Shown here in pieces: positions 19,856 through 27,400 of a DNA stretch of 64,000 nt. The notes under the pieces are model-generated. The model saw only the letters and a list, made by a program, of their open reading frames with translations, did not search any database and had not been told where the DNA came from. The DNA lies in contig NZ_VUOK01000013.1 of the NCBI RefSeq assembly GCF_009806555.1, forward strand, positions 62,541-126,540, in the 5' to 3' direction. The DNA is from Methylobacterium sp. 2A. Its GTDB lineage: Bacteria; Pseudomonadota; Alphaproteobacteria; Rhizobiales; Beijerinckiaceae. The first letter of the stretch is position 1, and the number at the start of each line of letters is the position of its first letter. The translations under genes and the position numbers were made by a program.

Positions 19856-19974
19856 CGGGCACTTCGTCACCTGCTCGCAAAACTGTACATTGAATTCAGG
19901 CGCGCGGATGTTGCACACTCCCGGCGTGATCCCGATGCGGCGGCAAAAGCCGCACGGGCCGCAGGAGGAAGCCC

Positions 19975-21216
19975 ATGCCGATGGAACGCAGCGTTTCGAG
20001 CCGGGTCCTCGCCCTGCTCACAGTGGCCGGACTGGTGGGAGCGGGACCGGCGCGGGCCGCCGACCCGATCAGGATCGGGGTGATCGCCGAGGCGCAGTCC
20101 GTGGTCGGGGCCTCGATCCCGCAGGCGGTGCAGCTCGCCGCCGACGAGATCAACGCCAAGGGCGGAGTCGACGGGCGGCAGATCCAGGTCGTCACCTATG
20201 ACGACAAGTCCTCCGCCTCCGACGCCGTGCGTGCGTTCCAGCGGGCAGTCTCGGAGGACAAGGTCAACCTCGTCATCGCCAGCTACATCTCCGAAGTCGT
20301 GCTGGCGCTGATGCCCTGGGCGGCGCGGCTCAAGACGCCGATGATCACCCCCGGCGCGGCCTCGAACGAGATCAGCCTCGCCGTCCACAAGGATTACGCG
20401 CGCAACAAGTACACCTTCCACGGCTACCTGACCTCGGCGGCCCTGGCGCAGTCGATCTGCGATTCGACCAAGGACATGCTCATCGACCTGATGAAGGTGA
20501 AGACCGCCGCGATCATGAGCGAGGACGCGGCCTGGACCCGCCCGCTCGACGTCGGTTACGAGAAGTGCCTGCCCGAGATCGGCGTGAAGGTCGTCGATCA
20601 TATCCGCTTCTCGCCGGACACCGGCGATTTCACGCCGATCTACAACAAGATCGAGGCGGCCAAGCCTGATCTCATCGTCACCGGCATCTCGCATGTCGGC
20701 GTGCAGCCGACCGTGCAGTGGCAGAACCAGCAGGTGCCGCTGGCCATGACCGGCATGAACTCGCAGGCGACCTCCTCGACCTTCTGGTCGAACACCAACG
20801 GCGCGACACAGGGCGTGATCTTCCAGAGCATCGCGGTGCCGGGGGCCGCGATCACCGGCAAGTCGCTCGCCTTCAGCGATGCCTTCAAGAAGCGGTTCAA
20901 CAGCGACCCGTCTTATGCGGGCTACATGGCCTACGATCAGGTCTATTACGCCGCCGAAGCGGTGAAGCGCGCCGGCTCCACGGAGGCCGACAAGCTCGTC
21001 GATGCGCTGGAGAAGACGGATTGGGAGGGGACGGTCGGGCGCACGCAGTTTTACGGCAAGGACGATCCCTTCACCCACTCGATCCGGTACGGACAGGGTT
21101 TCGTCACCGGGCTGATGGCGCAGTGGCAGGATGGCAAGCAGGTTGCGATCTGGCCGAAGGGCCTCGCGCAGGGGCAGATCGTGCTTCCTGCCGCCGTCAA
21201 GGCCGCGGCCCGTTAG
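19975..21216 (+). CDS. Branched-chain amino-acid/urea-type ABC transporter substrate-binding protein, orphan
   Basis: A 413-residue periplasmic type I binding protein of the LivK family. A Sec signal peptide (about residues 1-28, SSRVLALLTVAGLVGAGPAR, then AADP) precedes the mature start IRIGVIAEAQSVVGASIPQA. ADEINAKGGVDGRQIQVV and DLIVTGISHVGVQPTVQW are typical. No LivHMGF permease or ATPase genes flank it. The start follows a GCAGGAGGAAG ribosome binding site and an upstream hairpin TGCGGC/GCCGCA (about 19935-19953). The ligand could be an amino acid, amide or aromatic acid; it cannot be read off. Confidence 0.88.
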   Translation: MPMERSVSSRVLALLTVAGLVGAGPARAADPIRIGVIAEAQSVVGASIPQAVQLAADEINAKGGVDGRQIQVVTYDDKSSASDAVRAFQRAVSEDKVNLVIASYISEVVLALMPWAARLKTPMITPGAASNEISLAVHKDYARNKYTFHGYLTSAALAQSICDSTKDMLIDLMKVKTAAIMSEDAAWTRPLDVGYEKCLPEIGVKVVDHIRFSPDTGDFTPIYNKIEAAKPDLIVTGISHVGVQPTVQWQNQQVPLAMTGMNSQATSSTFWSNTNGATQGVIFQSIAVPGAAITGKSLAFSDAFKKRFNSDPSYAGYMAYDQVYYAAEAVKRAGSTEADKLVDALEKTDWEGTVGRTQFYGKDDPFTHSIRYGQGFVTGLMAQWQDGKQVAIWPKGLAQGQIVLPAAVKAAAR

Positions 21217-21323
21217 TCCGGCACGTCGAAAGCCACGCTTGCCAAGCGCCGCCTGCGCCATAATCAAGACGGTTCGCGCCCGCGCGGCGCGGCCCGCAGA
21301 ACGTACGCGTTGAGGACGCCTGG

Positions 21324-22337
21324 ATGGCCAGCACTGCCCTGCCCGAGACCATGCGCCAGATCCGCTTCACGGGTCCGGGCGGCCCGGAGGTGATCGCAGT
21401 CGCATCCGTGCCGTTGCCGAGTCCGGGACCGGGGCAGGTGCTGATCGAAGTGGTGGCCGCCGGTGTGAACCGGCCGGACGTGATGCAGCGCGCAGGCCTG
21501 TATCCGCCGCCGCCCGGAGCGACCGAGGTCCCCGGCCTCGAAGTGGCGGGCCGTATCGCTGCGCTCGGCGCGGGCGTCGATGGCCTGTCGATCGGCGACG
21601 AGGTCTGCGCCCTGGTGATCAGCGGCGGCTATGCCGAATTCGCCGTGGCCGAAGCCAGCCATTGCCTGCCGCGGCCGAAGGCCGTCTCGCTGGTCGATGC
21701 CGGCGGCCTGCCGGAGACGTTCTTCACCGTCTACTCGAACGTGGTCCAGCGCGGCCGGCTCGCCGCCGGGGAGAGCTTTTTGGTCCATGGCGGATCGAGC
21801 GGCATCGGCGCCACCGCGATCCAGATCGCCAAGCATGTCGGCGCGAAGGTGTTCGCCACGGCCGGCTCGGCTGAGAAGTGCCGCTTCTGCGAGGATCTCG
21901 GGGCCGACGCCGCGATCGATTACAAGCAGGCGGATTTCGCCGAGGAAGTGCAGCGCCTCACGGACGGGCGCGGCGTCGACGTCATCCTCGACATGATCGG
22001 CGCGAGCTATCTCGCCCGGAATCTCAAGTCCCTCGCGCCGGATGGACGGCTGGTGATGATCGCCCTGATGGGCGGCTACAAGGTCGACGGCCTCAACATC
22101 ACGCCGATCATGCGCAACCGCCTGACCTTCACGGGCTCGACCCTTCGGCCGCGCCCGAAGGCCGACAAGGCCGCGATCGCGGACGGCCTGCGCCGGGATG
22201 TCTGGCCCGAGCTCGATGCCGGTCGGATCCGCACCGTCACCCACGCCACCTTCCCGCTGGAGCAGGCACAGGAGGCGCATGCGCTGATGGAATCGAGCGC
22301 GCATCTCGGCAAGATCCTGCTTACCACCGGCCGCTGA
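21324..22337 (+). CDS. NAD(P)H-quinone oxidoreductase, zinc-free MDR family (PIG3-like)
   Basis: A 337-residue medium-chain dehydrogenase/reductase. The N-terminal GroES-like domain (QIRFTGPGGPEVIAV, then VAAGVNRPDVMQRAGLYPPP) lacks the zinc ligands of alcohol dehydrogenases. The Rossmann domain shows ESFLVHGGSSGIGATAIQIA for NADPH, and the C-terminal part RPRPKADKAAIADGLRRDVW is typical of the TP53I3/quinone oxidoreductase branch. Predicted to reduce quinones or enals in the cytoplasm. It stands alone, 107 bases after the binding protein and without a clear operon partner. Confidence 0.9.
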   Translation: MASTALPETMRQIRFTGPGGPEVIAVASVPLPSPGPGQVLIEVVAAGVNRPDVMQRAGLYPPPPGATEVPGLEVAGRIAALGAGVDGLSIGDEVCALVISGGYAEFAVAEASHCLPRPKAVSLVDAGGLPETFFTVYSNVVQRGRLAAGESFLVHGGSSGIGATAIQIAKHVGAKVFATAGSAEKCRFCEDLGADAAIDYKQADFAEEVQRLTDGRGVDVILDMIGASYLARNLKSLAPDGRLVMIALMGGYKVDGLNITPIMRNRLTFTGSTLRPRPKADKAAIADGLRRDVWPELDAGRIRTVTHATFPLEQAQEAHALMESSAHLGKILLTTGR

Positions 22338-22449
22338 CCACCCATCTGCAGGAACCCGCTTCGCCGGCTCCGCGTTGGCGGCCGGTAACGGGATCGTGTC
22401 GCAGACCGCGCCTCCGCGTGTTGCGTCCCGCAGACGAGGATGTGTGTCG

Positions 22450-22755
22450 ATGGCCGAAAGATTGAATCCGCAGGAAGGCCGACAGGGCGAGCGGGGCAAG
22501 CCCGTTCTGTGGGTGCTGGTGGCGAGCCTCGTCCTCCTGGCGATCGCCACTGTCGGGCTGCTGACCTGGAACGGTGCGACTGCGCCGAAGGATTATGCCA
22601 GCCAGAGCCAGGACGCGTCGCGGCGCGAGGTGACGGGCTCGGTCAATGGGCAGTCCGGCGCTGCCTCGCCTTCGAACAGCACGGGCGTTCCAGGTGGTAA
22701 TCCGTCCTATCCGCAGCCGGCTCAGCCGGGCGCGAATGGCGGCGCGGCGAAGTAG
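22450..22755 (+). CDS. Small single-pass membrane protein, hypothetical (101 aa)
   Basis: Begins MAERLNPQEGRQGERGKP, followed by one hydrophobic helix (VLWVLVASLVLLAIATVGLL, residues about 19-39) and a low-complexity tail rich in Ser, Gly, Asn, Pro and Gln, which suggests a tail in the periplasm or wall. ATG at 22450 is chosen because the longer frame upstream reads basic non-conserved residues. It stands alone and is followed by a bidirectional hairpin. No family recognised. Confidence 0.7.
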   Translation: MAERLNPQEGRQGERGKPVLWVLVASLVLLAIATVGLLTWNGATAPKDYASQSQDASRREVTGSVNGQSGAASPSNSTGVPGGNPSYPQPAQPGANGGAAK

Positions 22756-22763
22756 CCGAGCCT

Positions 22764-22785
22764 GGGGCGGCTCCACTGCCGCCCC
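22764..22785. terminator. Bidirectional hairpin between converging genes
   Basis: Perfect 7-bp inverted repeat GGGGCGG / CCGCCCC with an 8-base loop, centred in the 40-base gap between the small membrane protein gene and hbd. It can terminate both transcripts. Confidence 0.65.
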
Positions 22786-22795
22786 TTCCGCCCGA

Positions 22796-23677
22796 TCAGC
22801 GGGTCGGTATCGGCGTCGGCCCGCGGTAATCGTAGAAGCCGCGCTTCGCCTTCCGGCCGAGCCAGCCGGCCTCGACATATTTCACGAGGAGCGGGCAGGG
22901 GCGGTATTTCGAATCCGCCAGCCCCTCGTAGAGAACCTGCATCACCGACAGGCAGGTATCGAGGCCGATGAAGTCGGCGAGCTGGAGCGGACCCATCGGA
23001 TGGTTCGCGCCGAGCTTCATCGCGGTGTCGATCGACTCCACCGAACCGACGCCCTCGTAGAGCGTGTAGATCGCCTCGTTGATCATCGGCAGCAGGATGC
23101 GGTTGACGATGAAGGCCGGAAAATCCTCCGACATCGTCGAGGTCTTGCCGAGCTTGGCGATGAACGCCTTGGCCGCCTCGTAGGTCGTATCCTCGGTGGC
23201 GATGCCGCGGATCAGCTCGACGAGCTGCATCACCGGCACCGGGTTCATGAAGTGGATGCCGATGAACTTCTCCGGCCGGTCCGTCGCCGCGGCCAAACGG
23301 GTGATCGAGATCGATGACGTGTTGGTGGCGACCAGCGCCTCCGGCTTAAGCGACGCGCACAGAGTCGAGAAGATCTCCCGCTTCGTGGCCTCGTTCTCCG
23401 TCGCGGCCTCGATGACGAGGTCGCAGGTGCCGAGTGCGTCGAAGTCCCGAGCCGGGCTGATCCGCGCCCGCGCCTCACGGCTGCCCTCATCGGACAGGCT
23501 GCCCTTGGAGACCAGCCGGTTGAGATTGCTCTCGATCAGACCCAGCCCGTTCTCCAGGCGGCCCGGATCGCGGTCGTTCAGCAGGACGTCCAGACCGGCC
23601 GCGGCGCAGACCTGCGCGATGCCGCTGCCCATCTGGCCCGCACCGATGATCCCGACCCGCTTGATCTCCATGTCCAT
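22796..23677 (-). CDS. hbd: 3-hydroxybutyryl-CoA dehydrogenase
   Basis: A 293-residue NAD(P)-dependent enzyme that interconverts acetoacetyl-CoA and 3-hydroxybutyryl-CoA. The Rossmann motif RVGIIGAGQMGSGIAQVCA opens the protein. The catalytic region has FIGIHFMNPVPVMQLVELI and the helical domain ends in GWLGRKAKRGFYDY. The start is ATG at 23677 or 23671; the extra upstream frame is Gly/Arg-rich and unlikely. It lies on the same strand downstream of etfBA, separated by about 178 bases. With a PHB depolymerase nearby it fits C4 acyl-CoA turnover, either PHB or the ethylmalonyl-CoA route of methylotrophs; the route is inferred. Confidence 0.93.
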   Translation of the reverse strand: MDMEIKRVGIIGAGQMGSGIAQVCAAAGLDVLLNDRDPGRLENGLGLIESNLNRLVSKGSLSDEGSREARARISPARDFDALGTCDLVIEAATENEATKREIFSTLCASLKPEALVATNTSSISITRLAAATDRPEKFIGIHFMNPVPVMQLVELIRGIATEDTTYEAAKAFIAKLGKTSTMSEDFPAFIVNRILLPMINEAIYTLYEGVGSVESIDTAMKLGANHPMGPLQLADFIGLDTCLSVMQVLYEGLADSKYRPCPLLVKYVEAGWLGRKAKRGFYDYRGPTPIPTR

Positions 23678-23855
23678 CTGTCGACCTGTGCCCCTGATAC
23701 CGATGCCCGGCCGCCCGACCCGACGGATTGTGCCTGACGGCGGCACGCCGTATCGCCGTCGCCGCCTTCTAGACCAATCACCGGCACGGAAGGAACCCGC
23801 GAGGCCTGACCTTGCGAAAGGGCCGGCTTCGCCTGCGCCCGGATGTTCCCGGCCG

Positions 23856-24809
23856 TTACTGGCCCTTCGCCTTGCCGATCTCCGATTGCAGTTCCGGAAC
23901 GACCTGGAACAGGTCGCCGACGAGGCCGTAATCGGCGACCTGGAAGATCGGAGCGTCCTCGTCCTTGTTGATGGCGACGATGACCTTCGAGTCCTTCATG
24001 CCGGCGAGATGCTGGATCGCGCCGGAGATGCCCACCGCCACGTAGAGATCGGGCGCCACGACCTTGCCGGTCTGACCGACCTGCCAGTCGTTCGGCGCGT
24101 AGCCCGCATCCACCGCAGCCCGCGAAGCGCCCACCGCCGCGCCGAGGCTGTCGGCCAGCGGCTCGATCAGCTCGTGGAACTTGTCCGAGGAGCCCAGCGA
24201 GCGCCCGCCCGACACGATGATCCGCGCCGAGGCCAGTTCCGGACGGTCGGACTTGGCGATCTCCTCGCCCTTGAAGGTCGAACCGGCCGCAGCGGGCGCG
24301 GAGGCGGCAACCGGCTCGACCGGGGCCGCGGACCCACCCTCGCCGGCCGCCTTGAAGGCCGCCGTGCGCACCGTGATCACCCGCTTGGCCGCGGGCGTCT
24401 GAACCGTCTGGATCGCGTTGCCGGCGTAGATCGGCCGCTCGAACGTGTCGGGCCCGACGACCTTGATGATGTCCGAGACCTGCGCCACGTCGAGCAGGGC
24501 GGCCACCCGCGGCAGCACGTTCTTGCCCGTGGTCGAGGCGGACGCGATGATCGTGTCGTAGGGTTCGGCGATCGACGCGATCAGCGCCCCGACCGGTTCG
24601 GCGAGATCGTGGTCATAGGCCGCGTCCTCGGCGACCAGCACCTTCTCGACACCGTCGAGCTTCGCGGCCAGATCCGCCACCGCCTTCGATCCCGAGCCGA
24701 GTACGAGGGCGTGGATCGGCGCGCCGATCTCCTTGGCGGCGGTCAGCGCCTTGAGCGTCCCGTCCTTGATCTGGCCGTTGCCGTGCTCGACGAAGAGAAG
24801 TGTCGTCAT
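23856..24809 (-). CDS. etfA: Electron transfer flavoprotein alpha subunit
   Basis: A 317-residue FAD-binding subunit that passes electrons from acyl-CoA dehydrogenases to ETF-ubiquinone oxidoreductase. The N-terminal domain starts [20 protein letters not shown]. The C-terminal FAD domain shows [37 protein letters not shown] and the closing [19 protein letters not shown]. It lies 67 bases downstream of etfB and is surely co-transcribed with it. Length and motifs are complete. Confidence 0.97.
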   Translation of the reverse strand: MTTLLFVEHGNGQIKDGTLKALTAAKEIGAPIHALVLGSGSKAVADLAAKLDGVEKVLVAEDAAYDHDLAEPVGALIASIAEPYDTIIASASTTGKNVLPRVAALLDVAQVSDIIKVVGPDTFERPIYAGNAIQTVQTPAAKRVITVRTAAFKAAGEGGSAAPVEPVAASAPAAAGSTFKGEEIAKSDRPELASARIIVSGGRSLGSSDKFHELIEPLADSLGAAVGASRAAVDAGYAPNDWQVGQTGKVVAPDLYVAVGISGAIQHLAGMKDSKVIVAINKDEDAPIFQVADYGLVGDLFQVVPELQSEIGKAKGQ

Positions 24810-24876
24810 GGTCGTCTCGAATCCCCGGAATTGATGACGCGAGGCTCGACCCGGTGCGGGGAGCCTCGCCTGCCGA

Positions 24877-25626
24877 TCAGATGACGCCGGCCTCGACCTT
24901 GAGCTTCTGGACGAGCTCGGCCGCCGAGCCGACCTTCACGCCCGCCGAGCGCCCCGGCGGCTCGGCGGTCTTGAGCACCTTGAGCCTCGGGGTGACGTCG
25001 ACGCTGAGCGCGTCGGGGGCCAGTTCCTCGAGCGGCTTCTTCTTCGCCTTCATGATGTTGGGCAGGCTGGCGTAGCGCGGCTCGTTCAGACGCAGATCCG
25101 TGGTGACGATCGCCGGGAGATTCAGGCTTACCGTCTGCAGGCCGCCATCGACCTCGCGGGTCACGTCGAGGCTGCCCTCGCCGGCCTCGATCTTGTAGGC
25201 GAAGGTCCCCTGCGGCCAGCCGAGCAGAGCGCCGAGCATCTGGCCGGTCTGGTTCGAGTCGTCGTCGATCGCCTGCTTGCCGAGGATGACGAGCTGCGGG
25301 CTCTCCTTCTCGACCACGGCCTTGAGGAGCTTGGCGACCGCCAGCGGCTCGCAATTCACGTCGGTCTTCACGAGGATCGCCCGGTCGGCCCCCATGGCCA
25401 GCGCGGTGCGCAGCGTCTCCTGCGCCTGCTGCGGGCCGATCGAGACGGCGACGATCTCGGTGACCTTGCCCTTTTCCTTCAGGCGGATCGCCTCCTCGAC
25501 GGCGATCTCGTCGAAGGGGTTCATCGACATCTTGACGTTGGCGAGTTCGACCCCGGAGCCGTCGGCCTTTACGCGGATCTTGACGTTGTAGTCCACAACC
25601 CGCTTGACGGGCACCAGCACCTTCAT
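24877..25626 (-). CDS. etfB: Electron transfer flavoprotein beta subunit
   Basis: A 249-residue AMP-binding partner of EtfA. It begins [20 protein letters not shown] and has the recognition-loop region [20 protein letters not shown], the ETF-beta signature that contacts client dehydrogenases. ATG at 25626 is chosen over the longer frame because translation from there aligns with the family N-terminus. The gene order cobalamin adenosyltransferase-etfB-etfA-hbd is, to my knowledge, conserved in Hyphomicrobiales. Confidence 0.97.
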   Translation of the reverse strand: MKVLVPVKRVVDYNVKIRVKADGSGVELANVKMSMNPFDEIAVEEAIRLKEKGKVTEIVAVSIGPQQAQETLRTALAMGADRAILVKTDVNCEPLAVAKLLKAVVEKESPQLVILGKQAIDDDSNQTGQMLGALLGWPQGTFAYKIEAGEGSLDVTREVDGGLQTVSLNLPAIVTTDLRLNEPRYASLPNIMKAKKKPLEELAPDALSVDVTPRLKVLKTAEPPGRSAGVKVGSAAELVQKLKVEAGVI

Positions 25627-25794
25627 GGCGGTCACGATCCTTCCCCGCAGGATTCTTGTCGTCGTGCAGGCCGTTCTCGCGGGCACCACCGAGGCGCCGT
25701 CGCGGAGGCGTGCAGGGCGGCCGGACCGTAGCGGCCACATTTCCGCCTTGTCAACGCGGCGCGGTGGAGGTTGCGGGAAAAGCGGGGCGGTGCG

Positions 25795-26367
25795 TCAGCG
25801 GTTCGCGCCGGGCACCCAGAGCACGTCGTCGGCGCCGTCGCCATTGGCGGCCCGGCTCGCGACGAACAGGAAGTCCGACAGGCGGTTCAGATACCGCAAC
25901 GCTTCGGGCGAGACGATCTCGTTCTCGTGAGCGGCGAGGCTCACCGCCAGACGCTCGGCGCGGCGGCATACGGTCCGGGCGAGGTGCAGGGCCGCCGCCG
26001 CCGCGGAGCCGCCGGGCAGCACGAAGGATTTGAGAGGCGGGATCGGGGCGTTCAGCGCGTCGATGTCGCGCTCAAGCCGCTCCACCTGGCGCGCGACGAT
26101 CCGCAGCGGCTCGTAGGGGAGGGGATCCGGACTCGGCGGCGTCGCGAGGTCGGCGCCGAGGTCGAAGAGATCGTTCTGGATCGCCCCGAGCATGTCGTCG
26201 AGCGTCCCCGTCGTATGCACACGGACGAGGCCGATGCAGGCGTTGGTCTCGTCGACTGTGCCGTAGGTCTCGACCCGGAGATCCGCCTTGGAGCGGCGCT
26301 GGCCGTCTGCCAGGGCGGTCGTGCCGTTATCGCCGGTGCGCGTGTAGATCTTGTTGAGTTTGACCAC
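25795..26367 (-). CDS. Cob(I)alamin adenosyltransferase, PduO type
   Basis: A 190-residue trimeric helical enzyme that makes adenosylcobalamin from cob(I)alamin and ATP. Family motifs are present: KIYTRTGDNGTTALADGQRR at the N-terminal ATP site, YGTVDETNACIGL, the FVLPGG loop, and CRRAERLAVSL with YLNRLSDFLFVASR in the last helices. Adenosylcobalamin serves the mutases of the ethylmalonyl-CoA and propionyl-CoA pathways, which fits its position beside etfBA and hbd. It is 13 bases downstream of the PagL-like gene stop. Confidence 0.95.
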   Translation of the reverse strand: MVKLNKIYTRTGDNGTTALADGQRRSKADLRVETYGTVDETNACIGLVRVHTTGTLDDMLGAIQNDLFDLGADLATPPSPDPLPYEPLRIVARQVERLERDIDALNAPIPPLKSFVLPGGSAAAAALHLARTVCRRAERLAVSLAAHENEIVSPEALRYLNRLSDFLFVASRAANGDGADDVLWVPGANR

Positions 26368-26380
26368 GCGGCGGGATGCC

Positions 26381-27007
26381 TCAGAACGTGTAGCCGATCT
26401 TGCCGCCGAAATTGGTTAACCCGCGATTGTTCGCGCAGAGGCCCGCATTCGACATATGCTCGATGGTGGCCATGATGCTCCAATGCTCCGTCAGACGAAA
26501 GCCCAGGGCGGCGGCTTCGCGGAACATCGGCGAACATCCGAGCGTGTTGAAGCCGTAGGGCGTCTCGGCCTTGGGACCGGTGTAGCCGTTATGGGCGACG
26601 CCGCCGAAGAACCCGTCGAGGAACACGCGGCGGTTGAAGGTCTCTGGGAAGACCTCCAGGGTCCAGGTCGCGCCGAGATAGGCGTAGCTGGTCCGGCCGC
26701 CGGTGTTGTAGCTGCCGCCCACCGTGGGCCGCGGCACGAAGGCCTGCCAGAAGGGATCGGCGCTGATGACCGGCTTGGCGAACAGGATCTCGCCGTTCAC
26801 GTTCGCCTTGCTGAAGCCCGGGAGCTTGCCCTCGGCGCTGCCGGGGTCCTGAACCGAGCCGCCGATCCGCACCTCCGAGACGATGCTCAGCGGCTGGACC
26901 GGCGCCGCGTAGGCAGCGGGTGGCGGCGGCAGGTCCGCAGCCGAGACCGGCAGGATCGCCGCCAGGGAGATCAGGCCTACGAGACAGGTGCGGGAAGGGG
27001 CAGTCAT
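26381..27007 (-). CDS. PagL-like acyloxyacyl hydrolase / outer-membrane beta-barrel
   Basis: A 208-residue secreted protein. Signal peptide at residues about 1-24 (CLVGLISLAAILPVSAA), then a Pro-rich linker and alternating-residue strands that suggest an eight-stranded barrel ending in Phe (KIGYTF). The signature IEHMSNAGLCANNRGLTNFG matches the PagL lipid A 3-O-deacylase active region, with His and Ser in place. The position where I expect the PagL catalytic Glu (14 after the His) is Thr, so activity is doubtful. Start at 27007 is chosen because it gives the signal peptide. It separates the HIG1 gene from the cobalamin adenosyltransferase gene. Confidence 0.78.
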   Translation of the reverse strand: MTAPSRTCLVGLISLAAILPVSAADLPPPPAAYAAPVQPLSIVSEVRIGGSVQDPGSAEGKLPGFSKANVNGEILFAKPVISADPFWQAFVPRPTVGGSYNTGGRTSYAYLGATWTLEVFPETFNRRVFLDGFFGGVAHNGYTGPKAETPYGFNTLGCSPMFREAAALGFRLTEHWSIMATIEHMSNAGLCANNRGLTNFGGKIGYTF

Positions 27008-27146
27008 AAGGCCTCGGCCGGAGCGGCTTGGCAGTTCGGTTCTGCCGAGCGTAGCACGGTGCCGTTCCGCTCCAGTCGGCAATTCATCCGCCCGCCCCGC
27101 GAAAAGGGTGAGGTGCGGCGGTCCGGTCACACCTTCGGTTTCAGGC

Positions 27147-27332
27147 TCAGGCCGAGCGCCACCAGACCACGCCCATGATGATCACGATGGCCACGAATTG
27201 CAGCAGGACCCGCAGGCGCATCAATTTCTGCGAGAGATTCGCGCTCCCGCCGCGCATCATGTTGGCCAGCCCGAAGAGCAGCACGAGGGCCACGGCCAGG
27301 CAGGCCAGGAGGACGAGGGTGTTGGACGACAT
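27147..27332 (-). CDS. Twin transmembrane protein, HIG1 domain-like (61 aa)
   Basis: Two hydrophobic helices (TLVLLACLAVALVLLFGLAN and VLLQFVAIVIIMGVVWW) are joined by the basic loop MRGGSANLSQKLMRLR. The QKLMRLRVLLQ element matches the bacterial HIG1_N family. Members sit in the inner membrane and are often linked to respiratory complexes; in bacteria the role is poorly known. The gene lies directly upstream of the PagL-like gene on the same strand, and similar proteins commonly precede the cobalamin adenosyltransferase gene in related genomes. Confidence 0.85.
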   Translation of the reverse strand: MSSNTLVLLACLAVALVLLFGLANMMRGGSANLSQKLMRLRVLLQFVAIVIIMGVVWWRSA

Positions 27333-27349
27333 GACTACGACGATCCGGG

Positions 27350-27382
27350 CGTGATGGGGACCGGCGGCTGATTCCCATCACG
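27350..27382 (-). terminator. Hairpin after the TIGR02302 gene
   Basis: Perfect 9-bp inverted repeat CGTGATGGG / CCCATCACG with a 15-base loop, 19 bases past the stop of the TIGR02302 gene and before the HIG1 gene on the same strand. Confidence 0.55.
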
Positions 27383-27400
27383 GGTTGAGGTGGAAGGGGT

